A stretch of 64,000 nt of DNA from Sanderia malayensis (GCA_013076295.1 RQOL01000466.1:2232001-2296000), one strand, 5' to 3'; numbered from the stretch's first letter, positions 12,757 through 24,572 are shown. The notes: a model not told the origin generated them from the sequence alone. Made by a program: numbers and translations.

Positions 12757-12822
12757 GCTCGGTGGAATCGATCCGCGACTCCATGAGTGGCAAGCACAAG
12801 TGCAAACCACTTCGCCACAAGA
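12757..12822 (-). repeat. tRNA-derived (SINE-like) segment
   Basis: Read on the minus strand, the segment has an A-box-like GTGGCGAAGTGG (12808-12819) and a B-box GGATCGATTCC (12764-12774) at tRNA-like spacing. The acceptor and anticodon stems do not close well, so I call it a tRNA-derived repeat and not a functional tRNA gene. Confidence 0.45.
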
Positions 12823-12824
12823 GT

Positions 12825-14174
12825 TTAACTAACAAAAAAGCTAATACTAAACGGTCCATTTTGGATTCGCACGAAAATTTATATAACCGGTATCAAGTTG
12901 TTTCGTGCAGAAAACACTCGATTCTGGCCACAAATAAACGTTAATAAACAGCAGATAAGTCAACCAAATATCGTTTTCCCAATGTTTCTAAAACGTCTCA
13001 CTGCACTGCAGCAAAGATTACCGCCAATGATGAATTGATAATAAAACCAGCATGCGGCTAAACGGAGGAGGAGTTGAGGCCACGCGCTGGCTAGAATAAT
13101 ACAGGCAAACAACACACAAACAAACATCCAAACATCCTCACCACAAGATTTTTTTTCGAGAAGGACTCGATTATATTCTGCTGCGCAGCCGCTTCGCTTC
13201 GCTCTGCTACGCAGCAGCAATTAGGCCCACACGTAAATTAGGCCATTACTTAGGCCACCACTTAGGCCACCAGGTAAAACTAAAGTTCTAATTAACCAGC
13301 TTAAATTGAAATAAAATAAAGAAAAGTCATTCTCAAACTCACCGAAAGTTCTTTGATTCTTTGTCTTGTGCAGTAGTTGGGCTGGTCTTTTCTTCTACGA
13401 AGACGCTATCAGATGTCAGCTTCCGAAATTCCCAGTATTGTTAGTGCTCCACGTGTTTGGCCTGGAGCGCAACTTCCCTTCACCCAAAATGAAAGCCCCT
13501 CAGTCAGGGATTCAACCACAGACAAAAGGGTATGTCGGTTGCGGAGCACTAACCGCTGCGAACAGAACACACAAGTACACAGTAATAATTTGTGATTGAC
13601 AAGCGAATGATGGGCCTCTGTTATTATTCCGTTCTATTTCAACTGGTGTTTCCAAGTAGCATGTATAGTTGCAAGAAAACATTCATGATTAATATCTAAT
13701 AAATCCTCAGCAAACATCTATGTTTAAACTGTTTAGAAAGAACGAATATTATGAAACAAGAGACCAGTTCTACGGAAAAAAGACAACAAATAGAACATGG
13801 GATCAATTTTGTTTTTAACTTGGGGCAAAATACTTCTGTTAGCAAGGCCTCTTTACCTGAAGCAGGATGCAGCTAACAAAATTGGGAACTTCAGAACTCA
13901 AACAAAATTTACGACGTTGTGAATTGGGGAACACAAAAGTATGTGGCACAAACACACAGAACGATGCAAAATGGAACAGATCACACGCTAAGCAAATAGT
14001 TTCTGCAACTGAACATGGCGATTGGGTTAACTCCTACAACATAAGGAATCTATTAAATAATATAAATTCTTTAACGAAACACAACTATTATTATTATTAA
14101 TCGAATAAGAAAAAATGTTAGTGTATATCAACAATATTTCCAAGTATGTTTCCTTTTTGAACATTAAACACAGT
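12825..14174. other. Intergenic region
   Basis: No gene is supported. A CTGCTGCGCAGCC / GCTACGCAGCAG inverted motif (about 13181-13217) and short TTAGGCCAC reiterations (about 13223-13270) are present. An 86-codon minus-strand frame (12960-13220) runs through this repeat and is rejected as a gene. Confidence 0.45.
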
Positions 14175-14180
14175 TTTATT
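14175..14180 (-). promoter_or_regulatory. Poly(A) signal overlapping the GPCR stop codon
   Basis: On the minus strand the sequence reads TGAATAAA: the last base of the stop codon TGA is the first base of AATAAA. If used, the 3' UTR would be only about 15-30 nt long. Confidence 0.6.
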
Positions 14181-15229
14181 CAATTTTGAAAACGTTCTCG
14201 TTTTCTAATCGAAACCAAGCCGATTGAATTTTGTTGCAAACTTCTTTCGAAGTCATTAAGCTGATCACTTGTGTCACAACAGCAACAACAACAATATCTG
14301 AACGTGCGCTTCATTCTGTGTCCAATTTCTCGACAACAATAACAATAGACAATTGGATTAGCAGCTGAATTCATCAGCATAAAAGTATAGGCCCAAACGT
14401 TGATGTAGAGCGGAAAATTCCTGTCAGCCTCGCCGATGGCCGTTGTGATAAAAGCCGGACCATAGAACACAAATAGCGATGAAACTATGATGCAAGTTGT
14501 TTTTGCAGCATTTGCCGCTTTGACTAATTTCTCGTCGCCAAGAAACCTCTTCTGCTGCCTTCTTATTCGTCGGCGTATCCGACTGGCCGATACGAAAATT
14601 TTCGCGTACGCGAATCCATTACCGATTAAGCAGAAGGTCCCGACGACTGATACCATGATGATAAATACAGTGCGAGTCGACTTATAAGGCAGGCTGCCAA
14701 TGACACCGTAGATAATACCGACAAGCCAGATTGATAGCAGCCATCTGCAAGTTGTACTGCCTTTGTAGTGCTGTTCATAATAAAACGGGTAGAACACAGC
14801 CACGTATCGTTCTGCAGTGATGTAAGATACAGTGAAGAAGGACACAGCAAGTAATGAATAGCCGACAGCAATAACACTAATGTCTAGGCCACAGAAACTT
14901 TGTTTTCTCGTAACGAGCAGTAGCATTCTTACGATGTATAGTGGTTGTGCTATGAGGCCAGCTGTAAGATCAGTAACTGCCAAAGATAATAATGTCAGGT
15001 AATATGGCGTCCAAAGTCGCTCACACGAGTATATGACCCATATAACACTGCAGTTAAGCACGGTTGATAGCGCAGCAAAAACGATGTTAACTGTGGCATT
15101 GATTATAATGTTGTTGTAGAACGAGGCATCGCTTGTATATATTTTATATTCTGGTACAATTAAACAAAATCCAACAGGGTGCTCAGAGCCGTTCTTCACC
15201 ATCATTATACCATCAGCCTGTTGATTCAT
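14180..15229 (-). CDS. Class A (rhodopsin-like) GPCR
   Basis: The uninterrupted frame encodes 349 aa with seven hydrophobic segments. TM3 ends in ERY (the DRY motif with Glu for Asp), TM7 carries NPIVY (NPxxY), and TM2 has LSLAVTD with the conserved Asp. A Cys precedes TM3 (QSFCGLD), but extracellular loop 2 has no clear partner Cys, as in adenosine/melanocortin-like (MECA-type) receptors. The C-tail has six consecutive Cys, a likely palmitoylation site, encoded by a TGT-rich stretch. I start at ATG 15227-15229; its Kozak context is weak and two further Met codons follow within 10 residues. Intronless coding regions are common in expanded cnidarian GPCR families. The ligand cannot be inferred. 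Confidence 0.85.
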   Translation of the reverse strand: MNQQADGIMMVKNGSEHPVGFCLIVPEYKIYTSDASFYNNIIINATVNIVFAALSTVLNCSVIWVIYSCERLWTPYYLTLLSLAVTDLTAGLIAQPLYIVRMLLLVTRKQSFCGLDISVIAVGYSLLAVSFFTVSYITAERYVAVFYPFYYEQHYKGSTTCRWLLSIWLVGIIYGVIGSLPYKSTRTVFIIMVSVVGTFCLIGNGFAYAKIFVSASRIRRRIRRQQKRFLGDEKLVKAANAAKTTCIIVSSLFVFYGPAFITTAIGEADRNFPLYINVWAYTFMLMNSAANPIVYCYCCREIGHRMKRTFRYCCCCCCDTSDQLNDFERSLQQNSIGLVSIRKRERFQN

Positions 15230-18200
15230 ATGCAAAGTAACATGCAACGTCGACAAACTGTAATGTAGTGACGTTGCATTATATTTTCACATCAAATTGT
15301 ATTTCTCCTCTTTCTCAACGATGTTAGCTCTTCAGATGTCCAAGTTGGCTGTTTCTTCACAGGCCATTTCCCGATTAGTTGAATCAATCTTGAATAAAAT
15401 GTAATTTTTGGCTATGGATAATACAACGGAGTCCAGGCTAAAATAAAATACTGTCAGATTTAAACTTCAGATTTTCAAAAAGTTTTTCAAAACATGCGAA
15501 AGAGCAACAAAAATCCTTGCCACAAAGAGACAAATAGAGACTGACGTAAATATTACTCAGCAGCGTTGTTAGTGACAGATTTTGAGCGATATAAAAGTCA
15601 GAACAAAACAAAACTTTGGTGTGTAAGGACTCATCTGACAGTCCAGTCCGTATAATACAATGTGTTGGATTTCAAGAGACCTGGGCAACAATGCAATGAT
15701 TGACCCTGATGACTGTCAACTAATTGGTCAATCTGTCTGTGTAGCTCTGTTAGAGTTGAGAAGAAATGGAAAAGATATTGAATGAACCTGGTTAAATTCA
15801 GATAATCTTTTCATTGTAGAAGCAAATGGAATATTATTGTTTTTACCATAAACGATTAACTTTCCACCAAAACAGAAAAAGCTAACAGTATATCATAAGG
15901 ACGGGGAGAGTTGCAAGAAATTTCGTTTTTTACAACATATACGCTTCATCATTGTCGTCCGTAGATTGGCCAATCAAATTGAGGAATTACAAACACGTCA
16001 CTAAAAATACTGATAAATGATTGGACAGTCTTAAATGTAAAGGATCTTAAATGTATAGTTCGAGAACCGTGATCAATTCCATGCAAAGCGTTGAATTTAG
16101 AATCTGTTAGTTTGTTCTTGTGTCAATAAAATGATGTCAATAAAATCTTATTCAACGAAAATAAATTCAAATGCCACTGAAGCTTTCGTTTTTGTTTAAA
16201 ATCTTACATAAAAGCAGAAAACTTTGAGAGCTTACAAGTGATAGTGCATATTTACAGTATTTCAGCAAGAGGTCCTCAATCACTTTGTAAACTCTGTTAC
16301 AACACAGGACTTTCATCCGGGCGTAAATAAATAGAAAAATCAAATTTAAAAATCAATTATGTGCGAACACGAAGATGGCTAGGTGAAAATACAGCCTTCA
16401 AGTCGAAAGTTAGCTATAGCATGTATTTTTAGGTGCAGCCTTTTATTATCGTTGCGTAGAAGAGGGAAGAGGGGTGAAGTGGGGACCAAAGGAATGACTA
16501 CCCCACTGCCGAAAATTTTGAGCCGGTTTTTCGAACATTTGACATTCTTTCGAAAGTTCCGAGAGAAAGTCTGTAAGAAAAGGAATGACGTAAAATGGCT
16601 GCTCAATTCTTTGCGATAGCGTATCGAAATCCCAATAAGGTCATTTCTATTGTCTCACGAGGATCTCAAGGTTGTATACTCACTTCAAATTTCTCAAGCG
16701 GCACAATGGCAATCATAGGGCCACATTAATCTCTTTCCGTATAAGCATTGCAGACAGACATCTACATTCATGCATACTCTATGTCACCAATAGATATTGC
16801 ATTTGTTTACAACATGACATTCAAAGAAAACCTGGGCTGCTCGTTGATGCAATGGGTATAAACGAGGTTTAAAAACGGTCCTAACTAAACCAGTACACGA
16901 CTAAATATTTAATTTTTGAAAACCCATTTCTTCCTACACTGTTAGTCAAACATGGACTGTAAACTGCACTACAACACTCCTACACTGTAAACTGCATCTT
17001 AATTCTTTCGAAGCATAGAAACATCGGAGCTTAAAGTCATGCTTACGATGCAAGGCACAAATACAGAAATTTAATAAACAAACGAATATTATAACACAAC
17101 TTACCAAAACTATTTCCTTCGTCTAAATGTAGGGAGATTCAACGAAAATTGTCGTCTTTAAATCACGAAGACCTGGAATAACAAATAATCAATCATGAAC
17201 ATCTCTCGGTAAATATGTGTAAACACTTTTGGCGATTTACATACGGAAGTCAATGAGAGACCTTAGCCTGACAACATATCAGCCAGATCCATAACCATAA
17301 ACCTAGCTATATACGAGGTTTAGTGGTTTGTTTCCTAGCTATGCGAGGTCTGGTCGTTTGTTTTCCGAGCAAAGCCAAAGTTAAAGATGTAAGAACAATT
17401 CTTTCTATATGACAATTCAACCGTTCATCCTTATTAAACATCATAAAGCCAGCTACAACCTCACTTGTATAAGCTGTCCTTGCTCCAGTCTCTTATGTTG
17501 GAAACGCGATTTTAGCTACAATAGCGTGCAAGAAAACATCACAGCCTTCTCTCTCTCACACACACACATCCATATGGCCAATTATATATGCAAGACTTTA
17601 TGTAGATGAAGTTCTGAACAAACTCGAACAAAAGATAAAGCTAGAATTATGATAACGCGAACATAAGTCTTGGCTGTTTTTATAATCAAAATATTATCAA
17701 GATGCAGTGACCTAGCGAGAGCTGAATGTAATATAAATCAACTGGAGAAAATGATGTAAATATGATGATTCTTTCTGGAGTAAAAAGATCCTTCTTTTCA
17801 TAAAGTCCGAGTCAAAATGCTTGCAAATATAGGAAGCATTGTTTAGCAGGAAATCGTGCTTTAATCAACTGATTGTAAACTGCATCTAACAGTTATTAAC
17901 AGGACATGTAATTTGGCATCAAGAAAATTACATTTACCAACAATGTACAGGTTAATTACGCACAAATATTTGAACAATGATGGTGATTCATATCAATGTT
18001 TGGTTTGGCTTCACATGTCAAAGAGTCATTCCTATTCCCTCTCAACTCTACATCATTAAGAGGTGTTCAAATGAGGAAATTATGTTGGGTAATCGAGCAA
18101 GAATCGCCCAAAGTAAATGAATTTCGTCTGCTAAACTTTAATCAATAAGAGCTGTGGATTACGAAAGCTTGACCGTAATCCAATTAAGTACTAAAACAAT

Positions 18201-19263
18201 CCAAAAGGAAGGATTTCTATTTTGAGACATAAACGGTTGTTTGATATCGAACTAATCTACTGAAAGAACCCCTGAAGCAGATTTTAGTTGAGATATGCTG
18301 GACAGAAATTCTCTACTTTAGGCTAATACTTAAATTAAATTTCAAGGAAAGTCAAAGAGAACTGCAAAACGCAAACATGCACAATGATAATCAGACGAAA
18401 ACAAAGGCTAAAAAACCGTCATTAAAACTTACCTGCACTGCTTCAGTCTCCTCTTGTCATCTCACTGCAATCATCTAACGCCTGAAAGAAAAATTCACAG
18501 TATAAATGCATCCAAACGTTCAAAAACCTAAATATATATAAATGTATATAGAAATAGATAAGTTGCAGATAGTCTTGTAAACTGAATTCACTCTCTGTGA
18601 GACAAGTTTAAATCTGGCACTTATATTAGCATAATTATCGTCATTTGAATTGAAAGGCTTATCTTCACCGTGAATGCTCGTTGATAAAATATAATAATGC
18701 GGTCATGCAATTTGATAAAGTCACATTTTGGGAAAAAGTTAAAAGAAAGCGAGAGCATATACTCTGCTAATGAAATCGAGACAATTACAAGCATTTACAA
18801 TGGCCTTCTCGAGCTAATGAGAGCAAATTGGATGATGGAAAAATTCCTGCGTTTACATTCATAGCTTTAGGGATGTTTTCTTTCGCCGTTTCTATAAGAA
18901 CTTGTGCATACACACTTAACTAGGGAACCGCCTATTGGGAATTTAAATTAGCAGCTTAACTCGCGATCTAAACCACGATATTTAAATTTTCTTGCAAAAC
19001 TTGAAGAAGACGATTCTAAAGCAAAGTGCAAAAGACAACCACAGTCGCCGTATTCTAATAAAATGTATTTGTATTTATAGAAAAGCTCTTCAATGCTTCA
19101 ATTATGGCTTTCATTCTTTGATTGTAACCCTCATTCTAGCCTCAAGCTTGCAGGTTCAAGCCTCTATACTCATTGAAAGGTGGTTTTAATAGAAGAACAT
19201 GTCGTGTTTTCTAAAAGAAATGTAAAGTTCAACAATCAGGTGTAAAATAAACAATAACTCACC
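15230..19263 (-). other. Probable 5' noncoding exons of the GPCR gene
   Basis: Strong splice sites on the minus strand suggest a chain of untranslated exons: a first exon ending at 19263 (CCG|GTGAGT), an exon at 18433-18481 (TTTCTTTCAG to GCAG|GTAAGT), one at 17105-17172 (TTATTCCAG to TTTTG|GTAAGT) and the coding exon beginning at 15437 (TTTTATTTTAG). A TATATA motif lies at about 19318-19324. No frame is conserved across them, consistent with leader exons. The region is otherwise free of recognisable genes. Confidence 0.35.
15332..15367 (-). other. Upstream ORF in GPCR leader
   Basis: An 11-codon uORF (ATG at 15365-15367, strong context GGGAAATGG) ends about 100 nt before the GPCR start. If it lies in the mRNA it would be expected to dampen translation of the receptor. 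Confidence 0.35.
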
Positions 19264-20269
19264 GGTTATGAGGGCAGGTATTCAACCATGGATGCTTAAA
19301 GGTGGTTAAAATTTGCAATATATACGTGCTTTTATTGTGAGCATCGACAATGAAAAGCGAACTGTATTCAAATGCTTTCAAGAGTGCAATTCACAGAATG
19401 GCAACTTGTGTTTTTATAATGTCAAGAATACCTGTTAAATTGACGAATGGAACAGTGAGCAAACATAGTTTCCTCAGCCACACTAACATTAAATTGAAAA
19501 GTATGTCAAACTTTTCACGTTTGGTTAGGGTCTCAAATTACTTGAGAAAAGAAGATTATCGCCTCTAAATGCACTTCACTGTTACAATTACAGAGTTTTT
19601 TCACCAATAACTGTCTATTCAACTATCTATTCTTAAAACGTATTGCCAATACAACAATTCTTCTATAAAAATTCCTGGTATTACTGTTATCACTGCTGGA
19701 AGTCAAAAACATGAGCAGTTTGAAATGAAAGCAGAAGGGGACAGCTGCTAACTCAGAAGGGCGTGGCTGCTTTACATGCCTCTGCGTAGCAGCCTTTGCG
19801 AAGGAGCGGAAATGACTTGCACATAACAGAATCATTTGTCTTATTCCCGCACGTTTTCGATCAAAACGCGGGAGCCTGAAATCCAGCACACAACTAGCAC
19901 TGCAACAAGTAAAGATGAAAAAAGAGAAAAGTAGCAATGGTTGACATATTGGAATAAAGGTGAGCAAATGGAAACGTGTTTGTGTGCAGAGTACCAATTA
20001 AATTTAAAAAAAAAATTAAAAATAACAGATAGCTACATTGTCGCTAATGAAGATAGAAGAAAAACAACTTATTATGTAAATAGTCAATTGCATGTCTCCA
20101 TGAATATTTAATATTTCTGCAGCCAATAAGACACTTCATAAGTGCACTGGTAGACAGCTGAATAGAACCATGAATGAGAATAGGTTTGTCTTTCAAAAGC
20201 GATAACACACGACATAAAAGAAAGCGTAATGAGAAAATTGAAAATGTTTCCTTTTGCTTATCAAACAAA

Positions 20270-21332
20270 ATGATGCCGGTAATTCTGTTAAAGATTATCC
20301 TTCTCAAAATTGCATTTCTTGCAACCACAGCCAGACAAAGTGAGTATGTACTTATTCTAAGCCCTATTTATTGAGCTCATCACATACTGAAATCTCCAGC
20401 CAGAGAGAATATTCTGCTATCCTTTCTGCTACCACAAACGCTTCTTTTTTCAATTTTCAAAACTTTCAGTTAGAGCTTTAAACAGAATGTCCTTCAGACA
20501 AAAGTCGGCTTCAAATCCATCACTATGTCAAATGCTTTATTATATTGCAGATGATTTTGGTAATAGCTATACGAGTATGGACCAGGTTCCGATTTCACCT
20601 GTTCAAAACAATGAGCAAATCTACGACCCAGACGTCGAGGCACCCCTAGATGCTGATCAGAAAAACATGCATGCAGACCAGGCCATCGTTAACCAACCAA
20701 GCATCGACAAAGACCCGGCAGCAAATGCCAATACCGTGTCATTTACTCGAGGAAGGCACCCGTATGCTCCAGACCTTCGAGGTAGCTCGATACCCGGAAT
20801 AGAATCAGCAGCCGGAGGATCAAAGACCAGGGCTTATCAGGCAGAGATGCTTTCGCAACCCGAAGAAAACCAGCCAGCTAACGAGAGATCGGGTTATGAA
20901 AGAAAACGACCAACAAATAAACCTGTTGACAATGACGTCATAAGCTCACCGACTCAACAGCTGCAACAAGGCAGTCCTCCTCCGCAAGGCAGTCATTCGC
21001 AAAATTTATTACAATTGAAGAGGAAGATTATCAAATCCAAAGTCTTGACAAACCTCCTGAAAGGCCAATTGGATATTGAACGTGAAGTTCGCAAGCAACT
21101 TGTTCGATACCTGGCTAAGGCGAGCCTGGAAAACAAGATGAAAACAAGAGCTTTAGACACGCTAATTAAGTTCTATTACCCAAACAAATTACTGTTAGAT
21201 GATAACCATCTACCAGGAATTCTAAAACGCACAATCATGAAAGAGCAGATAAAAGTATTGTCAGGGCACAAGAAAATGAAATTCATCCACGGAACAGGGT
21301 CGATAAAATCGAACAATACCAGGTATCCATAA
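20270..21332 (+). CDS. Secreted protein of unknown family
   Basis: Exon 1 (20270-20339) encodes a signal peptide (MMPVILLKIILLKIAFLATTA) and ends at a GTGAGT donor. Exon 2 starts at 20551 after TATATTGCAG, keeps phase 1, and runs open to a stop at 21330-21332, giving 283 aa. The middle (to about residue 160) is polar and rich in Pro, Gln, Asn and Ser with no domain I recognise. The C-terminal 110 residues are basic and strongly helical (LKRKIIKSK, RKQLVRYLAKAS, YYPNKLLL). Pairs of basic residues could be processing sites. An alternative end uses donor CCAG|GTATCC at 21322 and an acceptor at 21655, adding about 45 residues to a stop at 21791 (325 aa in all), close to a poly(A) signal at 21977. 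The intron-internal ATG at 20487 gives the same frame without a signal peptide and is less likely. Confidence 0.6.
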
Positions 21333-21655
21333 CAAACTACAAAATCTGTAATCCTGATTTAATCCAACTGCAGACACGGGTTGAAAACATTGAACAAAAA
21401 TGTTTTTTAACAAGTAGAAGATTTTCTTGATACTCGCGTAATCAGTGCACTTAAAGTAAAGCAAAGCTAAAATTGAAAATATAATATGTTTATTGTAATT
21501 AATTGTGAACATTGCATTTTCGCTGTTATCTTTTGCAGTGTCATGCCATATATCGATATTGATATTCGAAATACCTGTATTGCATCGTTGATACATTTAT
21601 TAAATTCAAAATTAATGCAAAAACCACTGATGGGCCAGATATCTAGCGCGTGCAG

Positions 21656-21791
21656 ACATCCAGGGCGCGTTTATTCGAAGCCCCAGTATATTGAGAGACA
21701 GATGACAAACAGTCGTTCATCTGGCTCAGTCAACAATTCAGATTTTGACGAATACGAACCGGCAGCAACGCAGATAATTCTCCACTACTAG
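21656..21791 (+). CDS. Possible alternative last exon of the secreted protein
   Basis: This open segment begins after GCAG at 21655 in the phase (2) left by the donor at 21322 and ends at TAG 21789-21791. Its composition (HPGRVYSKPQY, DFDEYEPAAT) resembles the upstream protein. If not spliced it would lie in the 3' UTR. Confidence 0.35.
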
Positions 21792-21976
21792 CATTAGCGC
21801 ATGCGCATCTAACAACACCCAATATAGCTACCAGGCCATTGCAAGAGAGACAGCCAAAATATTACTCGATTTCTCAGATATCCGCTTTAATTAAGGTCTA
21901 AATACAACCAAAAATATCAAAAAAATGTAAAATGCTGATTCGAGTTCATGAAGCAGTCTCAGTCTTAGATTAAAAC

Positions 21977-21982
21977 AATAAA
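21977..21982 (+). promoter_or_regulatory. Poly(A) signal
   Basis: AATAAA is about 190 bp after the alternative stop at 21791 and is the first canonical signal downstream of the secreted-protein gene on the plus strand. Confidence 0.45.
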
Positions 21983-22194
21983 CACCAGTTGTTGCAAGTT
22001 TTCAACTCGAACGCGTGATACAAGATGGATATATAATGAATCGTAGACGCAGTAAAGGAGTATGCAGCAATGCGAGATTTCACGTGAAGCATACCAACAA
22101 TCGCCTTCATGCCATTCACTTTTCACTTATCACCACTTACCAGGTCAGGAAGCTCTGAAATAAGATCAAGCAATAACGTTAAAATCTTGGCTGC

Positions 22195-22376
22195 TATAAG
22201 GCAGGGCAATGGTTGTAACAATCTGGTATTTCACCTAACCTAAATGTTAGACCGAAGCAAATTTTTTTGGTCCCATCTCGGATTCTGAATCTCCATGCTC
22301 GAAAGTATATAAACCAGTGAGATCATTTAGGTTAGGTGAAAAATCAGATTGCTACAGCCACTGCCCTGCCTATATA
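22195..22376. mobile_element. MITE with ~50-bp terminal inverted repeats
   Basis: The left arm (TATAAGGCAGGGCAATGG... to CCTAACCTAAATG, 22195-22246) and the right arm (22324-22376) are inverted copies at about 88 per cent identity. The centre is about 75 bp. One end of the same family recurs at 60268-60318. The region 21800-22648 around it contains no gene that I can see. Confidence 0.75.
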
Positions 22377-22648
22377 ACCATTGTGTAACGACAAAAGTCT
22401 AACATACAGTGCCAATATCGGTAATATTAAATAAAATGAATAAAATTACAAAGTTTCGGGAATAAATCCGTAATATATGGAGTTACTCTGTTGTATGACA
22501 GCATTGACCATCATACAACAGAAATTAAAATTTCATATCTTTCTTGATAAATGGATGCAACAAAATTGGCCAAATTCGTTAAGATTTTGAAGAGGAATTT
22601 GTAACAGATAAACATGTGAAAAATTAAAAGCAAAAACAAAAATAATCA

Positions 22649-24138
22649 TCATGTGATCTCCTTACCACCATCATCACTATCTTCTGACTCAGAATCCTCA
22701 CCAGGATCAAATGAAGGCTGAAAATAATTAAATGTTATCAATTACTGGTTTTGAAAGAATTAACAACTCTTCATGAATATAGAATTTCAATATTCCTACC
22801 TTGGTATCAACAGTTCCCATATTTTTCATCATCTGAAAAACAAAGAATTAACATAAATAACAATTAAAACTATAAAGATAAAATGCATTGATCATTAATT
22901 CTATCTACCATTGTAATACACAGAGACCATAGCGGTTTTGTCTTTCGAAACTTCGATTTATCAAAAATAAATAATTGTATTAATGAATTGATACTAACTT
23001 CTTCTAAACCTTGTTCATTGTAAGACTCCTCAATATCTGAATCATCTTCATCTTTCCATCGGTTGAAGTCAATCTTCAGATAGGCAGGCTTGAAAGGAGG
23101 TTAACCATTTAATTAAACCCATTACAGAAAAGAACCCTTTCCTGGACCTCACAAATCTAAGTAATGACAGAATGAAAGTACCAAATGCAAAAAAGATAAT
23201 ATCTCCATGCCTTTTAAACTATTCATGTGGAATTATTGATGTGTACACTTCTCTTATGAAATCATCCGTAAAGGACAAATAAAATTGACTAAAAATGAGA
23301 AAATATATTTCTACCTTAGTTGTTGATTTAAGCAGCCTTGGCCAGAATGCTATTTCTTTCTTTTTTAAATCAAAAAAGTACTCTCTCCCTCCTTTTCTTT
23401 GCTTTGACTCCTACAAAACATGGCAAAATGAAAAATAAGAACAATGACAGTGAAAACTGCCTTATGTACAGACATCACATTAACAAGCCTAATAATTATG
23501 ATAACTATTTTAGCCTGGCAGTGATACTCTCTTATTAAAAGCACCATTAGTACGGCCAGTTATTTGTGACTTGTTACTGGCCACATTAACAAGATTTCAG
23601 TATAAATAAGTGAGTGCCTTTGCCTTACAAAGGAGAAAAGAGCTAAATTACAATAAAAATAAAAATACATACCTCGGGAATGATGTTTTCAAAGAATTCA
23701 AGATCTACATGGTAATTATTTTGATCATGGCCTCCTTTTCCACTGAAAAACATAAAAAGAAACAAAATTATTAACTTTGTTAAAGTCAAACAAACAAATA
23801 AAGGAAAATAGATCTACTGTAAATCCCCAAATGAGCCCCCAGAGGTTTATTTGCAAAAATGAACTCTTAGGTGGGGGCTTATGTGGAGGTGGGTGCTTAT
23901 TTAAGGGGGAGCTTAGTTGGAATCTGGTGCTTATTTGAGGATTTAAGGTATCCACTTGCAAATCAAAAATCTATTAGTATCAGTTTGTGAAGACTCTCCA
24001 CACCTGTCAACATTAATTTACCTGAAACTTAACTTAGTATTATCAACATTGATTTTTTCATCCTTGACATCTTCGAGTTGTATGCTGATCAAAAGACGAT
24101 CATTTCGCTGAGCCCACAACACAGCTGGATTTAGTGCC
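22649..24138 (-). CDS. PTGES3: p23 / PTGES3 Hsp90 co-chaperone
   Basis: Six coding exons are resolved: 24022-24138, 23673-23742, 23315-23410, 22999-23088, 22800-22832 and 22649-22717, all phase-consistent, about 158 codons. The CS domain begins NPAVLWAQR and contains the family signature WPRL in exon 3. The tail is acidic (DPGEDSESEDSDD) as in animal p23 (about 160 aa). p23 binds the ATP-bound N-terminal dimer of Hsp90 and stabilises client complexes in the cytosol. The initiator codon lies in an upstream mini-exon that I could not place; the first resolved exon begins in phase 2, so one or a few residues are missing. Confidence 0.9.
23815..23950. mobile_element. MITE-like repeat in p23 intron
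   Basis: A segment bounded by TACTGTAAATCCCC and GGATTTAAGGTA shows imperfect inverted ends and internal GAGCCCCC / GGGGGCTTAT runs. Related CCCCC-and-AATAAG segments occur at 40578-40704 and about 49355-49420. Confidence 0.5.
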
Positions 24139-24259
24139 CTGGAAAATGAAAGAATAATCATTAAACCATATTACAAATCAACCATATGTTTAACAAGAGC
24201 CCAACAGTATGTATCAGGTTATATCCCCAGTTTTCAACTGATCTCAAGTGTGGATTTTT

Positions 24260-24572
24260 GCATATGGGAGGAATTCCTCATTTTCCGAAAACATATATTT
24301 AAGTTCCGAAAGTTTGTCGGTCGGTCAGGGTCGGTCGTGTCGATCGTTTCTTCTTTCAGTTTCGACTTTGGTTAGGGTTAGGGTTAGGGTTAGGGTTAGG
24401 AACCGAAAACTGATAATCTGCTCCGTTTGTTACGAAAACTTTACACATTCGTTTTAGGAATTCGGTATGTTGTCGACTCCCGAAAACAGTTTTCGGTCAT
24501 AGGGTGGATGGAAAAAGCGTTTGTCGGTAAAAAATATTGGTATTCGTTTTTTGAGGAATTCCTCCCCTATGC
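24260..24572. mobile_element. MITE carrying a TTAGGG tract
   Basis: Ends GCATATGGGAGGAATTCCTC and its inverted copy (one mismatch in 21 bp) bound a 313-bp element. It contains about five TTAGGG copies (24372-24401) and TCGGTCGGTC reiterations. It lies just upstream of the p23 exons, possibly within the p23 first intron. Confidence 0.65.

Noticed and set aside
12587..12832. 81-codon plus-strand frame
   Set aside because: Covers the GC-rich hairpin and the tRNA-like segment.
12960..13220. 86-codon minus-strand frame with hydrophobic stretch
   Set aside because: Runs through palindromic repeat sequence and has no ATG context or partner exon.
15230..15256. Nine-residue N-terminal extension of the GPCR
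   Set aside because: It would begin at TTG; the first in-frame ATG is at 15227-15229.
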